Part shown: positions 54,990 through 64,000 of the stretch, piece after piece
Layout of the letters: each line of letters opens with the position of its first letter
Position numbering within the stretch: the first letter of the stretch is position 1
Assembly (NCBI RefSeq): GCF_000429305.1
Contig: NZ_KE386878.1
Span: 1-64,000 of the forward strand
Source: Desulfovibrio inopinatus DSM 10711
Lineage (GTDB): Bacteria; Desulfobacterota; Desulfovibrionia; Desulfovibrionales; Desulfovibrionaceae
Reading direction: 5' to 3'
Length of the DNA: 64,000 nt
The notes under the pieces: model-generated
What the model was told of the DNA's origin: nothing
Databases searched by the model: none
What the model saw: the letters and a program-made list of their open reading frames with translations, nothing else
Position numbers and translations under genes: made by a program

Positions 54990-55316
54990 GGTGTACATTC
55001 CTCCCGCATCAGTCCATGCACTAATCTTGCCAGTGTTGTAATATCAGTGTGTTATGCTATTTTTTTGAGATTCTCGATGTTTCGGGCTCGCTGTAGGGTG
55101 CGGATAAACACAAAAAAATAAAAGATTCCAACTGCTATCATGTTGAGACGTTTTCTTGACGCTCGTTTCGGAATCTTCAGGAGGATGGCAAGAATCAGGC
55201 CGAAATAATGTTCTTGTGATTAATAAAGAGAAGAGGGTCTTGTGTTGCGCACTCTTCTTTTGTATTATTCGGACTTTGGTGTTGTAGCCGTCCTGAAGGT
55301 GTTTTGTGCTTGGCAC
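54990..55316. other. Divergent intergenic region
   Basis: 327 bases between flgF and the tRNA promoter; must hold the flgF promoter. An 8-bp inverted repeat AAGATTCC/GGAATCTT (55123-55130, 55171-55178) is present. I found no clear sigma-54 or sigma-28 box. Confidence 0.45.
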
Positions 55317-55344
55317 TTGACATTCGTGTGCCTTTTGTTATCCT
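55317..55344 (+). promoter_or_regulatory. Sigma-70 promoter of the tRNA-Gly/rimP operon
   Basis: TTGACA (55317-55322), 16-base spacer, TATCCT (55339-55344). The expected start is ~55351, five bases ahead of the tRNA. Confidence 0.75.
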
Positions 55345-55355
55345 TCCGAGTTCGA

Positions 55356-55431
55356 GCGGGTGTAGCTCAGCTGGTAGAGTACAAGCTTCCCAAGCTTGGT
55401 GTCGCGAGTTCGATCCTCGTCGCCCGCTCCA
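55356..55431 (+). tRNA. tRNA-Gly, anticodon CCC
   Basis: Cloverleaf with acceptor GCGGGTG/CGCCCGC, D-arm GCTCAGCTGGTAGAG, anticodon stem CAAGC/GCTTG closing loop TTCCCAA (anticodon CCC, reads GGG), T-loop GTTCGATCC, and encoded CCA (55429-55431). The anticodon CCC identifies glycine. Confidence 0.96.
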
Positions 55432-55537
55432 GACCAGACCTCTTTGGTGTTCTTGCGTCTTTTATGATGCAAAGGGGCATGTTTTGGGGGTGGGCCCGGC
55501 TGTACGGTCCACTTTTTTTTTTGATGGAGTTCTTTAC

Positions 55538-56023
55538 GTGGCAAAAATCGATATCCCCAGTCGCATAGCCGAATTGGCTACATCTTTTCTCGCGGCGCAC
55601 GATCTTGTCCTGTGGGGCGTAGATGCGGCGCTTGGCGGGGGGCGCGGTGGTGTGCTGCGTATATTTATTGATACACCGGCTGGAGCTTCAGGCGCGGCTG
55701 AAAGTGTCACCATTGACCAGTGTGCGGAATTGAGTCGACAGCTCAGTGTTACCTTGGATGTCGAGGATTTCATCCGCGGTTCCTATCGCCTTGAAGTATC
55801 ATCACCTGGATTGGATCGTCGTTTTTTTTCTCTTGAGCAGGTGGTGCCGTTTTTGGGGCGAGATATGGAACTGATGCTTTTTGAGCCGCGTGACGGCAGA
55901 AAAAAATTTCGAGGGCATGCCATAACCGCTGATGATGGCATATTGGTGCTTGAAGTGGATGGCGCTCGTTTGCATTTCCCGTGGGCCGAAGTGAAGTCGG
56001 TCCGGCTTGTGCCGAATTTCTAG
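55538..56023 (+). CDS. rimP: Ribosome maturation factor RimP
   Basis: 161 residues from GTG 55538 (TGGAG upstream); the long open frame to the left crosses the tRNA and is not coding. VLWGVDAALGGGRGGVLRIFIDTP, SVTIDQCAELSRQLSVTLDVEDFIRGSYRLEVSSPGLDR and the C-terminal SH3-like part FPWAEVKSVRLVP identify RimP, needed for 30S assembly. Long tRNA-to-gene leader of ~105 bases. An intrinsic terminator follows. Confidence 0.95.
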   Translation: MAKIDIPSRIAELATSFLAAHDLVLWGVDAALGGGRGGVLRIFIDTPAGASGAAESVTIDQCAELSRQLSVTLDVEDFIRGSYRLEVSSPGLDRRFFSLEQVVPFLGRDMELMLFEPRDGRKKFRGHAITADDGILVLEVDGARLHFPWAEVKSVRLVPNF

Positions 56024-56029
56024 ACGGAA

Positions 56030-56054
56030 CCGGCCTTTGGGCCGGCCGTTTTTT
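56030..56054 (+). terminator. Intrinsic terminator between rimP and nusA
   Basis: CCGGCC (56030-56035) with GGCCGG (56040-56045), then CCGTTTTTT. It would end part of the transcripts ahead of nusA. Confidence 0.8.
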
Positions 56055-56165
56055 ATGATGACAAAGCGCTTTCGCATACCGACGTTGAATATCTGACGTG
56101 AGTATAGCGGCAGAATTCGCCGCATAGCCCATACGGGCCAGCGAGAGGACAACGGAGACAACCAG

Positions 56166-57557
56166 ATGGGACTGGAACTGAAAAAAGCCATTGATCAGAT
56201 AAGCAAAGATCGCGGTATTGATCGAGACCTGTTGATCGATACTATCGAAGAAGCCGTGCGTTCTTCTGTCATCCGCAAATATGGCGAAAACCTGGATGTG
56301 GAAGTCAGCTTCAACGAAGAACAAGGCGAAATTGAAGTCTACCAGTTCAAGGTGGTTGTTGAAGAAGTCCAGGATGCAACCGCCGAGATTAATCTGGAAG
56401 ACGCCAAGCAGCATGATCCCAACGTCGCGCTGGACGACGAGCTTGGCTTTAAGCTTCAAGTCGAAGACTTGGGGCGTATTGCCGCGCAGTCAGCCAAACA
56501 AGTTATTATTCAACGCATGCGCGATGCTGAACAGGAAATTATTTACGAAGAGTACAAAGATCGCAAAGGCGAAATCGTCAGCGGAATTATTCAGCGTCGA
56601 GATCGTTCAGGATGGATCATCAATCTTGGGCGAACCGAAGCTTTGCTCCCCAAAGAAGAGCAAATTCCGCGCGAGCGGTACAAACGCGGCGATCGTGTCC
56701 AGGCGTTCATCATCGAAGTGCTTCCTTCGGGACGTGGACCGCAGATTATTGTTTCGCGGACGCACCCCGACTATATGATTTCTCTTTTCCGACGAGAAGT
56801 TCCCGAAGTTTCCGATGGAACGGTCTCTATTTTGGCAGTCTCCCGCGATCCGGGATCTCGAGCCAAAGTTGCCGTCGTGTCCAAGGACCGCGACGTTGAT
56901 CCTGTAGGCGCCTGTGTCGGTATTCGTGGTTCCCGCATTCAGAACATTGTTCAGGAATTGCGTGGGGAACGCATCGATATTGTCGTGTGGAGCCCCGATG
57001 TTGCCACATTTGCAGCGAATGCACTGTCTCCGGCACGCGTAACGCGCATCATGGTTGACGACGAAGATCGAGTCCTTGAGGTGGTTGTTCCTGATGACCA
57101 ATTAACGTTGGCAATCGGACGTAAGGGACAAAACGTCAAGCTGGCAGCGAAACTCCTTGGCTGGAAGATCGATATCTTTACAGAAAGCCGCTATTCTGAA
57201 CTCAATGTTACACGAAAAGGCCTTGATCAGTTGGCAAGTGTGGCTGAAATCGGCATAGACCAATTTCTTGCCGCTGGCTTTGAAAGTGTGGATCAGATCG
57301 CTTCCGCCACGGATGAAGAGTTAGCTCGTGTGGTTGGTCTCAACGACGTGAAATTGAGCAACCTGCGGGCAGCGATTAATTTTATGGTGAATAAATCCGA
57401 CGAACCGAGTGGTGACGATACGAGTGACAACGTCAGTGAAAACGATGAAGAATTTGCTTCCGATACTTCAACAGCTGATGATGCTGCTGAAGAAGACGTT
57501 GTGACGCCGACCGATGAAGCGGACGGTGAGAATATCGACACGCAACCCGAAGTGTAA
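56166..57557 (+). CDS. nusA: Transcription termination/antitermination protein NusA
   Basis: 463 residues with GGAGA before ATG. N-terminal RNA-polymerase-binding domain (1-~130), S1 domain ([28 protein letters not shown]), two KH domains ([53 protein letters not shown]), then one helix-hairpin-helix repeat and an acidic Asp/Glu-rich tail. Acts in pausing, termination and ribosomal antitermination. Confidence 0.97.
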   Translation: MGLELKKAIDQISKDRGIDRDLLIDTIEEAVRSSVIRKYGENLDVEVSFNEEQGEIEVYQFKVVVEEVQDATAEINLEDAKQHDPNVALDDELGFKLQVEDLGRIAAQSAKQVIIQRMRDAEQEIIYEEYKDRKGEIVSGIIQRRDRSGWIINLGRTEALLPKEEQIPRERYKRGDRVQAFIIEVLPSGRGPQIIVSRTHPDYMISLFRREVPEVSDGTVSILAVSRDPGSRAKVAVVSKDRDVDPVGACVGIRGSRIQNIVQELRGERIDIVVWSPDVATFAANALSPARVTRIMVDDEDRVLEVVVPDDQLTLAIGRKGQNVKLAAKLLGWKIDIFTESRYSELNVTRKGLDQLASVAEIGIDQFLAAGFESVDQIASATDEELARVVGLNDVKLSNLRAAINFMVNKSDEPSGDDTSDNVSENDEEFASDTSTADDAAEEDVVTPTDEADGENIDTQPEV

Positions 57558-57601
57558 CTGATTACAAGTTCACTGGAATTGGTTTGTCTTAATTAGGAAT
57601 T

Positions 57602-57859
57602 ATGGTCGAAGCACAGACATCGGTTGGCCGCCCGCAACGTACATGCGTTATTTGCCGCCGCCGTTTTGATAAAACCGAGTTGACGCGTCATGTCGTGGTC
57701 GTTGACGCGGGTCGATGCGGGCCCGGGCTGGTCATCGATCCCGAGAACCGTCTGACCGGCAGAGGCTTTTACGTATGTAACGACGCTATATGCCGGGAAA
57801 AATTTCCACGCTATACGGGCTGGCGCAAGAAGTGGAAAGGGGAGCTTGAACGTGAGTAA
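57602..57859 (+). CDS. ylxR: YlxR/DUF448 family protein
   Basis: 85 residues: [36 protein letters not shown], the Cys and Arg pattern of YlxR, a small nucleic-acid-binding protein nearly always between nusA and infB. Overlaps infB start by eight bases. Function not settled; RNase P or transcription roles have been proposed. Confidence 0.93.
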   Translation: MVEAQTSVGRPQRTCVICRRRFDKTELTRHVVVVDAGRCGPGLVIDPENRLTGRGFYVCNDAICREKFPRYTGWRKKWKGELERE

Positions 57860-60800
57860 AGTTAGGGTCAAGGACATTTCAAAAGAGCTTGGCATCAGCA
57901 ATAAGGAAATGATCCAGGCGCTTCGCGAACTCGGTATCCAGGTGAAATCCCACATGGGAACCCTGACCGAAGACGAAGCGAACCAGGTCAGATCTCGCAT
58001 TAGCCAAAGCGTTGCCCAGACCGAGGTGATCGACACCCAGGTCAAGCCCGATGTCATTGTCAGACGACGCAAAGTATCCCGGCGCCCGGTCGGAGCAACG
58101 CAGGACGAGAGTGGAGACATCGAGGACGATACCTCTGAAAGCGATGTTATGGAACCCGTTGAGACATCTGAAGCGCCTGAGGCTCCTGAAGCCGAAGGGG
58201 AAGCTAAAGAAGTGGTGGAGACCACCGCTCATGATGGAGAGACTGAATCGGTCGAGCGGGAAGAGCTCGTTGAATCAGTCGCTGTCGATGAGGTTGCACA
58301 CGAACCCGAGCCCGAGCCCAAGCAAGCCGCTGAGCCGGTTCAAGCCGCTCCGGAAGAACCCGCGTCAGATACGGTTAAGGACGAAGGCACTGTTGCCGCT
58401 GAAGTCGAAGCTGTCACGAGCCCCGATGAGGCCAAGACGGTTGAAGACGAGCCCGTAACCAAGCCTGTCGAACCCGCTAAGTCGAAATCCAAGGCTGAGC
58501 CGCACAAAGGAGCCCGCATCATTTCTGTCCCCACACAGACGGCCCGCATCGTTTCTGCACCTAAAACCGAGGAATCGCTCCCCGAATCCGCCTCGGAAGA
58601 AAAAGTTGACGATGCTCCCGTGACGTCGGAAGCTCCCCAGGACGTTGTTCCTGAACCCAAGGAATCGAAAGCGCCCGAGACAGTCGAAACGTCGAAACGC
58701 GAAGAATCTGAAATCGTGCAAGAAGAACGTACCAAACCGGTTGAATCCTCGGCCCGTGTCACGGCTGCGCCTGCTCAAGGAGAAGCTGCAGAACCTAAGC
58801 AGGACAAAAAGAAGAAAAAGCCCAAACGCATTGAACAGTCCGCGCCTAAGGTGCGTATTATTTCCATGCCCGATCCGGCCGAGAAACCGGCACAGCCGGC
58901 TAAACCAGCACGGCCTGCCGGTCGCCCGCAACCGGGCGGTGGTCGCGGTCGACCGTTTCCTCCCGGTGGTGGCAATGCCCCTGCCCAGGCGCCTGGTGGA
59001 GCGGGTGCTCCGGCAACGGGAGATGACGACTCGCGGAATAAGCGCAAGCGGAAAAAAGATAAACGTGTTGTTGATTTCTCGTCCAAACCCGATACGAGTG
59101 AAATGCCGCGCGGAGCACAAAAGCGTCGGCGTAGTACCGAAGTGCAAGATCGTACGGGAGGCCGGCGTGGCGGTCGGAAGAAAAAATCCAGAGGTATGGA
59201 TAATCAGTCTTTTGACCAGGCAGCCGGGACGCAGCCTCTTAAGGCGGCTAAGCGGAAAATCCGCATGGATGAAACCATTCGTGTGGCCGACATGGCCAAA
59301 CAAATGGGGATCAAGTCTCAGGATCTTATGAAGGTTCTGCTTGGGCTTGGTGTTATGGCCACAATCAACCAGTCGCTTGATATCGATACGGCAACTTTGG
59401 CAGCTAGTGAGTTCGGTTATGAAGTCGAAAAAATCGGTTTCTCCGAAGACGCCTTCATCTTACCGGCGGAAGCTGATAAGCCTGAAGAGTTGCTGCCGCG
59501 TCCGCCTGTTGTGACGATTATGGGTCACGTTGACCACGGGAAAACGTCGTTGCTCGACGCCATTCGTAAATCTAATGTCACCTCCGGTGAAGCTGGCGGC
59601 ATCACGCAGCACATCGGTGCCTATCACGTGACAACGGCGCGCGGCGAAATCGTTTTCCTTGATACGCCTGGTCACGAAGCCTTTACGGCCATGCGTGCTC
59701 GTGGTGCTCAGGTCACCGACATCGTTATTCTGGTTGTTGCTGCTGACGACGGTGTTATGGACCAGACGCGTGAAGCGGTGAACCACTCCAAGGCAGCTAA
59801 AGTTCCCATTGTCGTGGCTGTCAACAAAATGGATAAAGAAGGGGCCGATCCGGATCGCGTTAAACGTGAGTTGGCCGATCTTGGTCTTGTTCCCGAAGAG
59901 TGGGGCGGCGATACGATGTATTGTAACGTCTCCGCCAAACAGCGCATGGGGCTGGATGGGCTTTTGGAAAACGTCTTGCTCCAGGCTGAAGTCATGGAAC
60001 TTCGGGCGAATCCGGATAAGCGCGCACGGGGCCACATTGTCGAAGCCAAACTCGACAAAGGACGCGGTCCTGTTGCAACCGTTCTTATTCAGGAAGGAAC
60101 ACTTAAACAAGGCGAAGCCTTTGTATGTGGTGTCTTCCACGGCCGTGTTCGCGCCATGTTTGATGATCAGGGCAAAAAGATCAAAGAAGCGGGTCCTTCG
60201 CTTCCGGTCGAAGTCCAAGGGTTTGACGGCGTGCCCGAAGCGGGTGAAGAATTCGTTGGAGTGGAAGACGATAAAGTCGCTCGCCGCATTGCCGATACCC
60301 GTATGTCCAAGCAGCGCGAACGTGAACTCGGCAAGAAGAGCAAGGTGACGTTGGAAACCTTGTTTGAAGCCAAGCGTGATGCTGAAATCCTCACGTTGAA
60401 TGTGGTGCTCAAAGCTGACGTGCAAGGTTCGCTTGAAGCTATTACCGATGCACTGAAAAAGCTCTCCACCGAGAAGGTTCGTGTTCATATCGCACACTCA
60501 GGAGCCGGTGCCATTACGGAAACCGATATCTTGCTCGCTTCGGCATCCGAAGGCATTATCATTGGCTTCAACGTCCGACCGACGGTCAAAGTCAAAGAGA
60601 TTGCCGAGCAAGAAGGTGTGGACATTCGTTTTTACGACATTATCTACAAGCTTGTCAGTGACATCAAAGACGCCATGGCAGGCATGCTTGCTCCGGTTAT
60701 CCGTGAGCAGTATCTGGGCCAGGCCGAAGTCCGGCAAACCTTTAGTGTTCCCAAGGTTGGCATTGTTGCCGGCTTGGGGGTACTCGACGGCAAGATCACT

Positions 60801-61001
60801 CGCAACGCCGGTGTTCGATTGCTGCGTGAAGGGGTGGTCGTCTATACGGGCAAGCTCAACTCGCTCAAACGTTTCAAAGACGATGTGCGCGAAGTGGCCA
60901 AAGGCTACGAATGCGGTGCCGGATTGGAAAACTATAACGACATCAAAGTGGGCGATGTTATCGAAGCCTTCGAAGAAGTCGAAGAACGCGATACGTTGTA
61001 G
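57852..61001 (+). CDS. infB: Translation initiation factor IF-2
   Basis: 1049 residues from GTG 57852, seven bases after AAGGGGAG. An IF2_N motif ([21 protein letters not shown]) opens the protein, a ~400-residue charged Glu/Pro/Ala/Lys linker follows, then a second IF2_N ([21 protein letters not shown]), then the GTPase domain with [14 protein letters not shown] (~558), DTPGHEAF and NKMD, and domains C1-C2 to the end. The linker is long for bacteria. Brings fMet-tRNA to the ribosome. Confidence 0.98.
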   Translation: MSKVRVKDISKELGISNKEMIQALRELGIQVKSHMGTLTEDEANQVRSRISQSVAQTEVIDTQVKPDVIVRRRKVSRRPVGATQDESGDIEDDTSESDVMEPVETSEAPEAPEAEGEAKEVVETTAHDGETESVEREELVESVAVDEVAHEPEPEPKQAAEPVQAAPEEPASDTVKDEGTVAAEVEAVTSPDEAKTVEDEPVTKPVEPAKSKSKAEPHKGARIISVPTQTARIVSAPKTEESLPESASEEKVDDAPVTSEAPQDVVPEPKESKAPETVETSKREESEIVQEERTKPVESSARVTAAPAQGEAAEPKQDKKKKKPKRIEQSAPKVRIISMPDPAEKPAQPAKPARPAGRPQPGGGRGRPFPPGGGNAPAQAPGGAGAPATGDDDSRNKRKRKKDKRVVDFSSKPDTSEMPRGAQKRRRSTEVQDRTGGRRGGRKKKSRGMDNQSFDQAAGTQPLKAAKRKIRMDETIRVADMAKQMGIKSQDLMKVLLGLGVMATINQSLDIDTATLAASEFGYEVEKIGFSEDAFILPAEADKPEELLPRPPVVTIMGHVDHGKTSLLDAIRKSNVTSGEAGGITQHIGAYHVTTARGEIVFLDTPGHEAFTAMRARGAQVTDIVILVVAADDGVMDQTREAVNHSKAAKVPIVVAVNKMDKEGADPDRVKRELADLGLVPEEWGGDTMYCNVSAKQRMGLDGLLENVLLQAEVMELRANPDKRARGHIVEAKLDKGRGPVATVLIQEGTLKQGEAFVCGVFHGRVRAMFDDQGKKIKEAGPSLPVEVQGFDGVPEAGEEFVGVEDDKVARRIADTRMSKQRERELGKKSKVTLETLFEAKRDAEILTLNVVLKADVQGSLEAITDALKKLSTEKVRVHIAHSGAGAITETDILLASASEGIIIGFNVRPTVKVKEIAEQEGVDIRFYDIIYKLVSDIKDAMAGMLAPVIREQYLGQAEVRQTFSVPKVGIVAGLGVLDGKITRNAGVRLLREGVVVYTGKLNSLKRFKDDVREVAKGYECGAGLENYNDIKVGDVIEAFEEVEERDTL

Positions 61002-61007
61002 ACCGCT

Positions 61008-61295
61008 ATGGTGATCGGCATTTTGACCATGCACCTCGTGTTGCACGGTAATAATTCGCTGAAGGGAAAGCGCAAAGTTGCGCTTTCCCTGAAGCAAAAA
61101 TTGCGCAACAAGTTTAATGTTGCCGTTAGCGAAATTGCCGAGCACGATACCCATTCTGTTCTTGTTTTGGCCGCTGTTACGGTGTCAAACGATGCCAACC
61201 GAGCACGAAGCCAACTGCAAAAGGCTCTCAACATGGTTGAAGCCACACATTTAGCCGACCTTGAATACGACGATATCGAATTGATCGGCGCCTAA
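61008..61295 (+). CDS. DUF503 (YlxP-like) protein
   Basis: 95 residues: VIGILTMHLVLHGNNSLKGKRKVALSLKQKLRNKFNVAVSEIAEHDTH, the standard DUF503 pattern. A small ferredoxin-like-fold protein typically between infB and rbfA; an RNA-related role is likely but unproven. Starts 6 bases after infB. Confidence 0.92.
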   Translation: MVIGILTMHLVLHGNNSLKGKRKVALSLKQKLRNKFNVAVSEIAEHDTHSVLVLAAVTVSNDANRARSQLQKALNMVEATHLADLEYDDIELIGA

Positions 61296-61419
61296 ACAAC
61301 GAGCACGTTTCCTCGACGTAAAGGATTCCGTTTCGGATGAGCCGTCACATATCGTTGGCTTACCGGCTCCACATTCTGTAACCGATCCGGGAGACGACTT
61401 TCTTACGAGTCTATCGAAT

Positions 61420-61755
61420 ATGAAACATGCGACTTCACGCCGATCCATGCGACTTGGCGACCAAATTTTTCGTGAGCTTGCCTCGCTCATTTCCACCGAA
61501 ATCAAAGACCCACGACTGGAGTTGGTTTCTATTACCGGCGTTGTTCTCAACGCCGATATGAAAATTGCTCTTGTCCGTTATACTGTTATGGGTGATGAAG
61601 CCCGGCATGCCGAGGCTCAAAAGGGATTGGAAAAAGCTACAGGGCATTTGCGTTCTCAACTGAGTCGGGCGCTGCGTATCAAGTTTGTGCCTGAATTACG
61701 TTTTGAGCGTGATCAATTCCTTGAGGATATGGTGTATGTCGACAATCCCAGCTGA
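61420..61755 (+). CDS. rbfA: Ribosome-binding factor A
   Basis: 111 residues: RSMRLGDQIFRELASLISTEIKDPRLELVSITGVVLNADMKIALVRYTV, EAQKGLEKATGHLRSQLSRALRIKFVPELRFERDQ. KH-fold protein needed for late 30S maturation. nrnA begins 20 bases before its stop. The gap of 124 bases before it holds no gene. Confidence 0.96.
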   Translation: MKHATSRRSMRLGDQIFRELASLISTEIKDPRLELVSITGVVLNADMKIALVRYTVMGDEARHAEAQKGLEKATGHLRSQLSRALRIKFVPELRFERDQFLEDMVYVDNPS

Positions 61756-62707
61756 TATCGCTGATCTTCTTACTCGGGAAGACAATTTTCTTGTCGCTGC
61801 CCATTTCAATCCCGATGGTGATGCGATTGGGGCTACGGCAGCTCTTGGGTTTATTTTGTCCGCTCTCGGCAAACAATTTCAGTTGTATAATGCAACGGGG
61901 ATACCGCCACAGTTTGTGTGGATGGCTTTGCCTGGCCCTCTCGTCACAGAGCTTCCACCTGCAGACAGTATTTCTTGGATTATTACGCTTGATAGTGGGG
62001 ATGCCGACAGGCTCGGAGCAGATCTTAAAGCGCTGTTGCCGAAAAAGCAGTCCATCAACATTGATCATCATTTAGGTAACCCCGAATATGGCACGCTGAA
62101 TTGGGTCGATACTACAGCTTCGTCTACGGGAGAGATGATTTCCCGTCTTGCTGATGCCCTGGGATTGGCTTTGCGTGGGTCCCTCGCTGAAGCGATTTAT
62201 ACGGCCATGGTTACTGACACCGGAGGATTTCGATTCTCCAATACGCGCCCCGAGACCATGGAGCTTGCCGCACGTATGATCCGTGCCGGCCTTAATCCCG
62301 GATTGGTCAATGCGAAAATTGACAATCAATGGACCATGGCGCGAATCAAGCTTTGGTCTGAAGTCATGTCGAATGTGGCTATGTACTCCGATGGACGTAT
62401 TGGTGTTATCCGACTCCCGGTAGATATTTTTGATCGAACCGGTGCAACACGCGCTGATTGTGACGGACTGATCAATAATGTCATGCGTATCCGAGGGGTA
62501 CGCGTGGCCATGAGTCTCCGTGAAGACACCGACTATATTAAATTTAGTTTGCGATCAGTCGGCGATGTCAATGTTCGCGATGTCGCGGCATCTTTTGGCG
62601 GCGGCGGGCATAAAAATGCTGCCGGTGGGCAGATTGTGTCTGATTTGGAAACGGCTCAAGCGCAACTGCTTGAGGCGGTCGAACCCATTGCAACGGATGG
62701 AGTTTAA
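61736..62707 (+). CDS. nrnA: Bifunctional oligoribonuclease / pAp phosphatase (DHH family)
   Basis: 323 residues from ATG 61736, with GAGG 11 bases upstream, overlapping rbfA. DHH motifs: FNPDGDAIGATAAL, ITLDSGDADRLG, NIDHHLGNPEYG, and MVTDTGGFRFSNT; DHHA1 domain with GGGGHKNAAGG. NrnA degrades short RNA and dephosphorylates pAp, which arises when PAPS is used as a sulfate donor. Confidence 0.95.
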   Translation: MSTIPADIADLLTREDNFLVAAHFNPDGDAIGATAALGFILSALGKQFQLYNATGIPPQFVWMALPGPLVTELPPADSISWIITLDSGDADRLGADLKALLPKKQSINIDHHLGNPEYGTLNWVDTTASSTGEMISRLADALGLALRGSLAEAIYTAMVTDTGGFRFSNTRPETMELAARMIRAGLNPGLVNAKIDNQWTMARIKLWSEVMSNVAMYSDGRIGVIRLPVDIFDRTGATRADCDGLINNVMRIRGVRVAMSLREDTDYIKFSLRSVGDVNVRDVAASFGGGGHKNAAGGQIVSDLETAQAQLLEAVEPIATDGV

Positions 62708-63672
62708 TGGGACGTCGACGCGGTGCACGCCGCCCAGATCGATTCCACGGGGTTGTTGTTATCAACAAACCCACAGGGCCGACGTCGGCAGGGTGTGTGA
62801 ATCAGATCAAACGTATTTTCGATCAGGGAAAAGTCGGTCATGCCGGTACCCTTGATCCTATGGCTTCCGGCGTTCTCGTTGTTCTTTTGGGCCGGGGCAC
62901 AAAGATTGCTTCGTATGTCTCCGGTGGGTATAAAATCTATCGTGGTGAGTTGATGCTTGGCCAAACGACAGATACGTACGACACCGAAGGGACGATAACG
63001 GCAACTGCTCCTTGGGAGCACATCACTGCAGCAGAAGCTGAAGCCGCGGTGTTGGCTTGGAATGAAACTACTGAGCAAGAGGTTCCACCGTATGCTGCGG
63101 CAAAACATGAAGGTCAGCCGCTGTATAAAATTGCTCGTCAGGGTGGTGACGTTCCCGTTAAAACAAAGCATATTGTTGTTTCCGAGGCCGAAGTTCTTTC
63201 CATGGACTTGCCTCGTATTCATTTCCGAGTCCGGGTTTCTCCCGGCACGTACATCCGCTCCCTGGTCCACAGCTTGGGGATGCGACTTTCGTGCGGTGCC
63301 GTGATGACGGCTTTGACTCGGGAATATAGCCATCCGTTTGCACTCGACCATGCGCATGAACTTGATGTTCTTGCCGCAAATCCCGAGACCGTGGCAGAGG
63401 CCGTGATTCCCATGGCCGATGCCTTGCCGCACTGGCCGCGTTTCGTGGTGTCGACAGCGCAGGCCGATATGGTCCGCAACGGGAAATGGCTCGATGTGGT
63501 CAAAACTCCTCCGCTCGAAGCTCCGAGAGTTCCCGGTGGCCCGTGCGAATCCGATGGAGATGACGCCGTACGTGCGCTCTGTCTGGATGAAAATGGAGAA
63601 GCCTTGGCCATGGTTGAGCGTCAATTGCAGGATGGCGTGGAACGGTGGGCGATACTGCGCGGCTTATGGTAG
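62707..63672 (+). CDS. truB: tRNA pseudouridine-55 synthase
   Basis: 321 residues; ATG overlaps the nrnA stop (TAATG). GVVVINKPTGPTSAGCVNQIK, catalytic Asp in HAGTLDPMASGVLVV, YRGELMLGQTTDTYDTEG, and RVRVSPGTYIRSLVHSLG. The C-terminal ~80 residues form a PUA-like domain. Modifies U55 in tRNA. Confidence 0.97.
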   Translation: MGRRRGARRPDRFHGVVVINKPTGPTSAGCVNQIKRIFDQGKVGHAGTLDPMASGVLVVLLGRGTKIASYVSGGYKIYRGELMLGQTTDTYDTEGTITATAPWEHITAAEAEAAVLAWNETTEQEVPPYAAAKHEGQPLYKIARQGGDVPVKTKHIVVSEAEVLSMDLPRIHFRVRVSPGTYIRSLVHSLGMRLSCGAVMTALTREYSHPFALDHAHELDVLAANPETVAEAVIPMADALPHWPRFVVSTAQADMVRNGKWLDVVKTPPLEAPRVPGGPCESDGDDAVRALCLDENGEALAMVERQLQDGVERWAILRGLW

Positions 63673-63719
63673 CTGCTTCGCTCGTTGGCATGACAACATT
63701 ATAACAAGGAGAAGACGCT

Positions 63720-63989
63720 GTGGTCATGACGCCTGAAACGAAGGCTAAGATTATTGAAGAATACAAGAAGCACGACGGTGACACCGGTTCCCCGGAAGTC
63801 CAGATTGCGTTGCTTTCCAACCGTATTACTTACCTGACCGACCATTTTAAGAAGCACGCCAAGGACTATCACTCCCGCAATGGCCTGCTCAAACTCGTCG
63901 GCCAGCGCCGCAAGCTTCTGAACTACTTGAAAAAGAAAGATATTCAGCGCTATCGCGACATCATCGCGCGCTTGGGTATCCGCAAGTAG
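63720..63989 (+). CDS. rpsO: 30S ribosomal protein S15
   Basis: 89 residues from GTG 63720, seven bases after [60 protein letters not shown] is S15 throughout. Binds 16S rRNA in the platform. Last gene of the visible operon; its terminator lies beyond the window. Confidence 0.98.
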   Translation: MVMTPETKAKIIEEYKKHDGDTGSPEVQIALLSNRITYLTDHFKKHAKDYHSRNGLLKLVGQRRKLLNYLKKKDIQRYRDIIARLGIRK

Positions 63990-64000
63990 TCAAGCCGTTT

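Noticed and set aside
55304-55537. Longer RimP start upstream
   Set aside because: The extra frame passes through tRNA-Gly and its promoter; GTG 55538 has a ribosome site and matches family length.
1-64000. CRISPR arrays, prophage or rRNA
   Set aside because: No regularly spaced direct repeats, phage structural genes or rRNA sequence seen on reading through; only one transposase fragment at the left edge.

Overview
The window looks like chromosomal DNA of a Desulfovibrio-type sulfate reducer (Desulfobacterota, Desulfovibrionales). This is judged from gene content and order. The flagellar run flgF-flgG-flgA-flgH-flgI-flgJ-flgN-flgK-flgL-csrA-fliW-(flgM, FlgM-associated gene) lies beside tRNA-Gly-rimP-nusA-ylxR-infB-DUF503-rbfA-nrnA-truB-rpsO, which as I recall is the arrangement in Desulfovibrio vulgaris. 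The Thi4 enzyme carries the anaerobic His-type motif. All protein calls come from reading the translations; no search was run.

Layout. 0-7.4 kb: the end of an IS5-type transposase, then a leftward run of histidine kinase, ferredoxin, EnvC-like murein hydrolase activator, Ctp protease and YibQ-like deacetylase, followed by small proteins and a HAD phosphatase. 7.4-16.4 kb: an AT-richer, loosely packed island with a sulfotransferase, three glycan-assembly genes, long gene-free gaps and a strongly folded stretch (8163-8385) that looks like a stand-alone non-coding RNA. 16.4-25.6 kb: sugar-precursor and decoration genes, namely the complete CMP-Kdo pathway (kdsD, kdsA and a kdsB-kdsC fusion), galE, a PAPS-synthetase-like protein with an eroded sulfurylase site, and a carbamoyltransferase/DUF5989/SxtJ module. 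Together these suggest a surface glycan or LPS carrying Kdo that may be sulfated and carbamoylated.

25.8-32.7 kb: rightward type-2 NADH dehydrogenase-like protein, Gpt-like phosphoribosyltransferase and a four-gene BMP-type (nucleoside) ABC importer; the last two together suggest purine salvage. 32.7-37.8 kb: leftward der, thi4, mtnA and gatB. 37.8-42.9 kb: an NhaB antiporter behind a long structured leader, a small Cys-rich protein, an ARMT1-like protein and NAD kinase.

43.2-55.0 kb: the flagellar hook-rod-ring cluster, with the FlgM and CsrA/FliW regulators at its distal end. 55.3-64 kb: a rightward translation operon behind a good sigma-70 promoter, starting with tRNA-Gly(CCC) and running to rpsO, with an intrinsic terminator between rimP and nusA.
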